From a virus, in IMG/VR virus record IMGVR_UViG_3300032086_002105, positions 1 through 44,272 of that record: a DNA stretch of 44,272 nucleotides; one strand, given 5' to 3'. A program made the translations under genes and the position numbers. The notes under the pieces are model-generated. The model had not been told where the DNA came from. It worked only from the letters and a program-made list of their open reading frames with translations, and searched no databases. Positions 40,178 through 44,272 of this stretch are shown here, one piece after another (positions within the stretch are counted from its first letter, which is position 1; each line of letters starts with the position of its first letter).

Positions 40178-40861
40178 TTATACTCCATAAACATTTTTAT
40201 ACCTTACTCGAAGGTCATTCAATTCGTCAACATAATCCATTGGATTTGCAGAGAATATTTGAAAGGCGTTGTGTCCTTCCACAGCTACTAATGCAGTAAT
40301 CTCTTCGATTGCCTGACCCGTAAGTTCTTCTACCATAATTGCATATGCAGTCATTTGAATGTACCATGGTTTTGCCATGTACTCTTCTTTATACTTTGCA
40401 CTGGTTTTAAAATCTATAATACTTAACTGGTCGTCAAAGATACCAACACAATCGACACGTCCAGCCATTTGTAATACGTTTGAATAGAGAGGTGCTTCAA
40501 TTGCAATCGGTATAATCTCGTCTAATACTGGTTGCATAGCTTTAAACATTCCTTCTTGTAATACGTTATCAAACTCTATAAACTCTTTTTCTTTTCTTAA
40601 ATAATCTTCTACTAGGTTATGGAAGTTAGTTCCACGTTTAGTTGCTTGTGCAGTAATCTTGTTTGCAGTCTCTTCACCTACACGTTTTCTCCACAACTTG
40701 ATATGGTCACGTGATAGTAGACCCGTGACACTGGTGACACTTGGATAGTAAAAAGTTTCATCTGTATCCGTGTAATATCTCTTACCGTCTTTGTTTGTTG
40801 TTTTTAAATCTAGATTTTCTAATTCATACAAATCCAGTAAGGTTGTTTTTAATTGTGTCAT
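40178..40861 (-). CDS. PD-(D/E)XK nuclease, RecB/Cas4-like
   Basis: The 227-residue protein has the RecB-type order of motifs: RGTNFHNLVE (H81), E122 in EAPLYS, GRVDCVG (D137), IIDFKTS (D150, K152) and QMTAY (Q169, Y173). Such single-domain nucleases in T4-like marine phages are usually described as exonucleases acting in recombination or host DNA breakdown. No helicase domain or cysteine cluster is present, so it is not a full Cas4. Upstream binding site is weak. It lies next to replication and transcription genes. Confidence 0.88.
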   Translation of the reverse strand: MTQLKTTLLDLYELENLDLKTTNKDGKRYYTDTDETFYYPSVTSVTGLLSRDHIKLWRKRVGEETANKITAQATKRGTNFHNLVEDYLRKEKEFIEFDNVLQEGMFKAMQPVLDEIIPIAIEAPLYSNVLQMAGRVDCVGIFDDQLSIIDFKTSAKYKEEYMAKPWYIQMTAYAIMVEELTGQAIEEITALVAVEGHNAFQIFSANPMDYVDELNDLRVRYKNVYGV

Positions 40862-40869
40862 ATCTTATT

Positions 40870-41178
40870 TTACTTCTTTCTTGACTGTATGTCAATATGC
40901 TTTTGGATAGTATCTCTAGTCTTTACTTCTTTTGCAGACTTTCGGTGATACCTTTCACCTAATGGTGTGTCGATATTGTTAGAAGCAATCTTGGACATTA
41001 CTTCATTGAATCCACTATCGGGTTTAACTCTGTCACCTGTACCACCCACAAGGTTAGGTGCAGATATTTGTTGTTTGAGGTGTGGGTTGTTTAATCTGAA
41101 ATCTTCGAGGTCTCTCCAAGACATTTGGTATTCTACCAATTCACCAGTTTCAGTGTTTAGAAAATCATATGTCGGCAT
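40870..41178 (-). CDS. Conserved marine phage protein, 102 residues
   Basis: The product starts MPTYDFLNTETGELVEYQMS and has LEDFRLNNPHLKQQISAPNL, GDRVKPDSGFNEVMSKIA and a basic end (KSAKEVKTRDTIQKHIDIQS). The first residues resemble the FmdB zinc ribbon, but the cysteines are missing. I associate this composition with a conserved family in cyanophages of unknown function. GAGGAG precedes its ATG, and it overlaps the previous small gene by 14 bp. Confidence 0.75.
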   Translation of the reverse strand: MPTYDFLNTETGELVEYQMSWRDLEDFRLNNPHLKQQISAPNLVGGTGDRVKPDSGFNEVMSKIASNNIDTPLGERYHRKSAKEVKTRDTIQKHIDIQSRKK

Positions 41179-41338
41179 TTAATTTCTCCTCAATGATTTG
41201 TCTTACTTGTTCTTCCCTATACCATATACTACTAAACAGTTGTGTATGTGTAGGCCATTCTACTATGAATCTTCTATATCCGAATGGTCTCTCTGCGTAT
41301 AAAACACAATCACCATAATTTTGTAACACTATTCTCAT
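41165..41338 (-). CDS. Small protein, 57 residues
   Basis: An ATG at 41338 overlapping the upstream stop as ATGA opens a 57-codon frame. The product begins MRIVLQNYGDCVLYAERPFG, continues RRFIVEWPTHTQLFSSIWY and ends in a charged helix (REEQVRQIIEEKLNADI). It fills exactly the 156-bp gap between the two neighbouring genes and contains the binding site of the next gene. The composition is that of a small soluble folded protein. No function can be inferred. Confidence 0.75.
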   Translation of the reverse strand: MRIVLQNYGDCVLYAERPFGYRRFIVEWPTHTQLFSSIWYREEQVRQIIEEKLNADI

Positions 41339-41868
41339 AACATAAATTGTGGAACAGGTCTATCAGTCCACTTTGCAAATTCTTTTTTATAGATTGCATA
41401 GTATTTATGGTATGCAGATATAGTGTCATTTTCAACTTTGACATCTTCAGGCATACACTGAGGTGGTTCTGACCATGCACCTGTTTTAATATTATCAGGC
41501 AAGTGACTTAGTATCTTTCTGAGTTTAGTATCAGTTAAGTGTACCTTCTCATAACGATAAGTGTATTCGTCACATAGTGCAGTGAACATATCATATGCAT
41601 ATCGATACTGACAAGAGTTCTCTCTGACCCAACGTGTAGAAGGGTGATTGATATGAGAGGCTTTATATAAGATAGGTTCTCTGTCGTAATCTAGTTCCCA
41701 CCTTTGGATTCTACGTCCACTAGAAGAATCGGTGTATTGAGTTCCGTCTAACATTCTATGTGCAGTGGATAACATTTGTGCATACTCGATAATCATTTTG
41801 ACTACGTGTTTATCACAATGTAATTCGGCAGACCTCCAAGGGTCTTCATGTAAGTAGAATAGATTCAT
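41335..41868 (-). CDS. Conserved phage protein with HCDKHVVKM motif, 177 residues
   Basis: Strong motifs are spread along the protein: AELHCDKHVVKMIIEYAQML, LSTAHRMLDG, INHPSTRWVRE, YAYDMFTALCDEYTYRYEKV and KWTDRPVPQF. Several His, Cys, Asp and Arg residues are grouped as in an active or metal site. The family is common in large marine and other phages, where it is unnamed. It is coupled by ATGA overlaps on both sides. An enzymatic function is likely from the conserved polar motifs but is not known to me. Confidence 0.75.
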   Translation of the reverse strand: MNLFYLHEDPWRSAELHCDKHVVKMIIEYAQMLSTAHRMLDGTQYTDSSSGRRIQRWELDYDREPILYKASHINHPSTRWVRENSCQYRYAYDMFTALCDEYTYRYEKVHLTDTKLRKILSHLPDNIKTGAWSEPPQCMPEDVKVENDTISAYHKYYAIYKKEFAKWTDRPVPQFML

Positions 41869-42134
41869 AGTTGTTTAATCTCCGATAAGGTTTCTTCCAC
41901 GTTCTTCCATGAAAGGTGTCCAATAACATCTTCAGTTATACCACTAGTATAACACAACTCTTCTCCATTGAGAACCGCTAATTCCCATAAACCGTTTTTA
42001 CCACCGTATGAGAAATCGTGTTTAACCACACTTGCACCATAACCGTTTGGAAATGCATACACATGTTGCACTCCACCGTTAATATACTGAGTATCTTTAA
42101 GATACTCTCTAAATCTTTCTACATTATCATACAT
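41865..42134 (-). CDS. Hypothetical protein, 89 residues
   Basis: Begins MYDNVERFREYLKDTQYING and contains VQHVYAFPNGYGASVVKHDF, YGGKNGLWELAVLNGEELCY and a helical end. The alternating pattern suggests a small alpha/beta fold. The ATG overlaps the previous gene by 16 bp and has GAGGAG upstream. Function unknown; the coupling suggests joint expression with the HCDKHVVKM protein. Confidence 0.7.
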   Translation of the reverse strand: MYDNVERFREYLKDTQYINGGVQHVYAFPNGYGASVVKHDFSYGGKNGLWELAVLNGEELCYTSGITEDVIGHLSWKNVEETLSEIKQL

Positions 42135-42289
42135 TCTTCTTTCTCCTCAATATGATATAATTTACTAAAACATGTAGAACAAGTTTGTCCTACCCCGTCA
42201 ATAAAATAGTTTCTTTTCTCGACATGAGTGTCAACTGGTATTTTAGTATCACACTTGCACACTACACATGACTCAGTTTCTTTATTCAT
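42119..42289 (-). CDS. Small zinc-ribbon-like protein, 56 residues
   Basis: The ATG at 42289 is chosen because it overlaps the upstream stop as ATGA; a start at 42316 would lie inside that gene. The protein MNKETESCVVCKCDTKIPVD has CVVC near the N-terminus and CSTC in GQTCSTCFSKLYHIEEKEEC, a spacing suited to one zinc ion. Small zinc ribbons in phages often modify host transcription or act as adaptors, but no specific role can be claimed. Confidence 0.7.
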   Translation of the reverse strand: MNKETESCVVCKCDTKIPVDTHVEKRNYFIDGVGQTCSTCFSKLYHIEEKEECMIM

Positions 42290-42507
42290 TTTATAAACTC
42301 CAATTCTTGTTTCCAATTCTTTTTGTTTGATTCATAACATGGACTATTGATTTGACATATGATAAGTCTACCACCGTCCATATCTAATCTAATACTATCT
42401 GTTGTAAACATACCACCATTGACATCATGGACAATGGCTTCAATCTTTCCGTCTTTGTCTTCTTTGTGAAGTTTCTCAAATAGTTTTACTAATTCTTGTT
42501 TTGTCAT
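42286..42507 (-). CDS. Hypothetical protein, 73 residues
   Basis: Starts MTKQELVKLFEKLHKEDKDG with an amphipathic helix, then beta-type KIEAIVHDVNGGMFTTDSIR and GGRLIICQINSPCYESN. It overlaps both neighbours by ATGA. The pattern is that of a small alpha-plus-beta protein. No family recognised. Confidence 0.7.
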   Translation of the reverse strand: MTKQELVKLFEKLHKEDKDGKIEAIVHDVNGGMFTTDSIRLDMDGGRLIICQINSPCYESNKKNWKQELEFIK

Positions 42508-42671
42508 GCTATTAAAATCTGTATCATTGGTGGGAAGAAAAATGTATAAACCATAATTGCAAATATGAATAACAAAATTGCAACTGCAAGTTTAACTGTA
42601 AACTTTATAACTGATGGAAATATCTTAAATGCAAGATAGATACACGTTAATAATCCTATAATCTCTAACAT
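42504..42671 (-). CDS. Small hydrophobic membrane protein, 55 residues
   Basis: The ATG at 42671 follows the endolysin stop as TAATATG, and the stop overlaps the next ATG as ATGA. The product MLEIIGLLTCIYLAFKIFPS has a first hydrophobic part at about residues 2-19 and a second at 28-46 (LAVAILLFIFAIMVYTFFF). It lies directly after the cell wall hydrolase gene, the usual place for a holin or lysis accessory protein. This is the best position-based holin candidate in the window. Confidence 0.72.
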   Translation of the reverse strand: MLEIIGLLTCIYLAFKIFPSVIKFTVKLAVAILLFIFAIMVYTFFFPPMIQILIA

Positions 42672-42672
42672 A

Positions 42673-43245
42673 TTATTTGTAAAAAATGTGTTCGTTAATA
42701 ACTACAGTCTCATTCAATGAGTCTGACCAATATGGATTAACATATACACTATGGTAGTGTGTTGCACCTTCAGTGATATCACCGTATGCACCTTGCACTA
42801 CGTTCCTTGCAATGTTAAGTGAAGACAACCACGTTGGACTATCCAATGGGTCGTCTGATTTACCGTCACAAAACCAACTGAACTGACACTGGTGTCTGAT
42901 AGGAACTTCTACTCCTTTCCAGTTTGTTCTCCACTTTGCTTGATACACTACACCACAAGCAGTTGTTGGGTAGTTAGGGTGTTGCATTCTATTCAACACT
43001 ACTTGTGTCACTGCAATCTTACCTGCGAGTGGTTGATTACCAGCTTCAAAATAAATGTTTTGTGCTAAACAGAAAATCTCATTGTTAGCATCAGAAGCTT
43101 CTACCTTACTTGGTATCATTAAAATAAACATTAGTAAGGCACCAAATCCCATTCCTGCTAGAAATGATTTAAACATTACTGAACCTGTATACTTGACTTC
43201 CTCGTCAATTGCTTTTCCGTATTTACTATGCAACATGTCTTTCAT
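42673..43245 (-). CDS. Cell wall hydrolase (SleB/CwlJ type) with N-terminal membrane anchor, probable endolysin
   Basis: Residues 54-190 match the Hydrolase_2 family: CLAQNIYFEAGNQPLAGKIA with the likely catalytic E67, VTQVVLNRMQHPNYP, QCQFSWFCDG and EGATHYHSVYV with H163 and H165. Residues about 26-45 (KSFLAGMGFGALLMFILMIP) form a membrane segment rich in Gly and Ala after a charged N-terminus, so the enzyme may be held as a signal-anchor (SAR-like) endolysin. It would cut peptidoglycan at the end of infection. The ATG overlaps the upstream stop as TAATG, and a small membrane protein gene follows. Confidence 0.88.
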   Translation of the reverse strand: MKDMLHSKYGKAIDEEVKYTGSVMFKSFLAGMGFGALLMFILMIPSKVEASDANNEIFCLAQNIYFEAGNQPLAGKIAVTQVVLNRMQHPNYPTTACGVVYQAKWRTNWKGVEVPIRHQCQFSWFCDGKSDDPLDSPTWLSSLNIARNVVQGAYGDITEGATHYHSVYVNPYWSDSLNETVVINEHIFYK

Positions 43246-43601
43246 TATGCAACCTCAGAATATACTGGTTCGATATCTCCATCTAATATTTTTGCAACTA
43301 GGTCTTCGATATCATATTTGAAACCACCGACATGCCAACTGTATGTCTCTAAAGGAACTCTTCCGTCCTTCCAATTATAAATGGAAGCAAATTCATAATC
43401 CCAATCTTCGGGGTCATCTTCGTCTTGGACTTTAATAGTCAAACACCATTCACAATTAACTTTTGCATATGGGTCTGCGTCCATGTAAGTAGGTTTACCT
43501 AAGAGACCTATGAGTTTATCATAGGTCGTAGTAACGTATCCTTGGAGGGAAGAACCACTCTTCCCACTTTCAGACACTTCGTATTCAATTATATTCGACA
43601 T
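43245..43601 (-). CDS. Hypothetical protein, 118 residues
   Basis: Starts MSNIIEYEVSESGKSGSSLQ and contains GYVTTTYDKLIGLLGKPTYM, YAKVNCEWCLTIKVQDED, WDYEFASIYNWKDGRV and an acidic end. The YDKLIGLLGKP...FASIYNWK form is one I have seen in several phage hypothetical proteins. It overlaps both neighbours as TAATG. No function known. Confidence 0.7.
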   Translation of the reverse strand: MSNIIEYEVSESGKSGSSLQGYVTTTYDKLIGLLGKPTYMDADPYAKVNCEWCLTIKVQDEDDPEDWDYEFASIYNWKDGRVPLETYSWHVGGFKYDIEDLVAKILDGDIEPVYSEVA

Positions 43602-43855
43602 TACGCTGCCTCCAACATTCCAAGAGGAACCGAGTATCTTCCATTAGGAAGGTCAACAGTCGCTCTTTTGATTTTAACTTTAACAACAGTACCAAGTGTT
43701 TTCTTGGTTTTCTGTACCACGTAAACTTTAGAACCAGCAACTATGGTATTTTTACCAAGTAGGGTTTTAAGTTCACCCACCAAAGAACTTACAGCATTTA
43801 AGTCTGCAAGAGAATCGAGGGATTTCAGTTCTTTTATTAATTTAGCATTTAACAT
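43601..43855 (-). CDS. Small protein, helical N-terminus and SH3-like C-terminus, 84 residues
   Basis: Residues 1-35 are helical (LIKELKSLDSLADLNAVSSL). Residues 36-84 (NTIVAGSKVYVVQKTKKTLG, TVVKVKIKRATVDLPNGRYS, VPLGMLEAA) have the order of strands of a small SH3 or KOW-like barrel. The start has AAGGAG at correct distance. It could bind nucleic acid, but that is inference. Confidence 0.7.
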   Translation of the reverse strand: MLNAKLIKELKSLDSLADLNAVSSLVGELKTLLGKNTIVAGSKVYVVQKTKKTLGTVVKVKIKRATVDLPNGRYSVPLGMLEAA

Positions 43856-43865
43856 ATTTTACTCC

Positions 43866-44237
43866 TTATCTTAAATAGTCGGGGCCGTATTTTCTCATAC
43901 CACCAATTTGGTATCCGTCAAAAAGGTTTCCCCTTGGTGCATTCAACGCTGGTTTACTCCAACCAGCAGACATTAAAACATCACCTTCTTTGAAAGTGAT
44001 TCCAGCATTTCCTTTAGTCCATTCTTTTCTATTAATGAAACCCCAAACAGAATGTTGGTTTCCACTGTCTGTTATGACTTTGATATACTTACGATTTACT
44101 TCATAGAAGTAATTATACTCTGTAAGTGTTGGATATTGTTTTAAGTGTTCAGCAAGTAAATCTGCACATAGTTTGTCACATAATTGCAACAACTCTTGTT
44201 CAGTGTTAACTTCGTTTACTAATTGTGATAATTTCAT
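43866..44237 (-). CDS. Hypothetical protein, 123 residues
   Basis: Begins MKLSQLVNEVNTEQELLQLC with a helix, followed by a probably folded region (YNYFYEVNRKYIKVITDSGN, HSVWGFINRKEWTKGNAGIT, FKEGDVLMSAGWSKPALNAP). The phrase INRK...KEGDVLM...W..PA..APRG recalls small phage proteins of unknown function. An AAAGGAG site precedes the ATG. It is the first gene of this block inside the window; its promoter lies outside or at the extreme right end. Confidence 0.7.
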   Translation of the reverse strand: MKLSQLVNEVNTEQELLQLCDKLCADLLAEHLKQYPTLTEYNYFYEVNRKYIKVITDSGNQHSVWGFINRKEWTKGNAGITFKEGDVLMSAGWSKPALNAPRGNLFDGYQIGGMRKYGPDYLR

Positions 44238-44272
44238 ATTTTCTCCTTTAATCTTCTACTCTATTAGTATAC

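Noticed and set aside
40870-41178. FmdB-type zinc ribbon regulator
   Set aside because: Only the MPTYDF start is similar; the required cysteines are missing.
44238-44272. Promoter at the right edge (TATACT)
   Set aside because: A -10-like word exists but the -35 region is outside the window, so it cannot be supported.

Overview
The window is a piece of a T4-like tailed phage (myovirus) genome, very probably from a marine phage of the cyanophage/pelagiphage type. It is AT-rich and densely packed, with genes joined by ATGA or TAATG overlaps. It carries T4-like baseplate genes (gp4, gp5 without a lysozyme domain, gp6, gp8, gp25, gp26, gp48/gp54, gp53) and the replication and late-transcription genes gp33, gp59 and gp32 in T4 order. 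It also has accessory genes known from marine myoviruses, including a ribosomal protein bS21, a CMP-KDO synthetase and a SleB-type cell wall hydrolase. A SAR11-like or other alphaproteobacterial host is an inference from this content and cannot be proved from the window.

Layout. (1) 1-8193, minus strand: fibre and decoration genes built from a few shuffled beta-rich modules, plus a Gln/Tyr/Pro-rich low-complexity protein. (2) 8193-27662, minus strand: a 2238-residue DUF4815-like structural protein and then the baseplate genes gp8, gp7-like, gp6, gp25, gp5, gp27-like, gp53 and gp48/54-like. (3) 27710-35562, plus strand: gp4, a sugar cassette (HAD phosphatase, KdsB, an unknown), a conserved protein, a gp54-like tube initiator, gp26 with a probable -1 frameshift extension, a two-helix membrane protein and a tape measure (gp29-like). 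(4) 35559-44237, minus strand: small genes, the endolysin, a PD-(D/E)XK nuclease, gp33, gp59, gp32, a DNA methyltransferase and bS21. Four small genes of 38-57 codons (35766-35885, 37052-37168, 41165-41338, 42504-42671) fill apparent gaps.

Regulation. T4-type late promoter motifs (TATAAATA or CATAAATA) stand before gp25, gp8 (two, 11 bp apart), the 110-residue structural gene, the leftmost fibre gene and the plus-strand gene at 30377. In two cases the motif lies exactly 5 nt before the ATG, so the expected transcript would be leaderless. gp32 has its own sigma70-like promoter (TTGTAG-17-TATAAT) and a hairpin at the predicted mRNA 5' end. A UUCG-loop intrinsic terminator separates the fibre genes at 1322-1350. 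Three stem-loops with a shared AGTGA loop lie in the 155-bp gap 4518-4672.

Working together: gp33 recruits the host polymerase to the late promoters, and gp32/gp59 support replication. The two divergent late clusters build the baseplate, tail tube and fibres. The hydrolase and small membrane proteins serve lysis. bS21, KdsB and the methyltransferase are candidates for changing host translation, surface sugar and DNA marking. No stretch above 300 bp lacks a gene; the largest gaps are 38100-38283, 37020-37199 and 4518-4672. No tRNA, CRISPR array, integrase or insertion sequence was seen.
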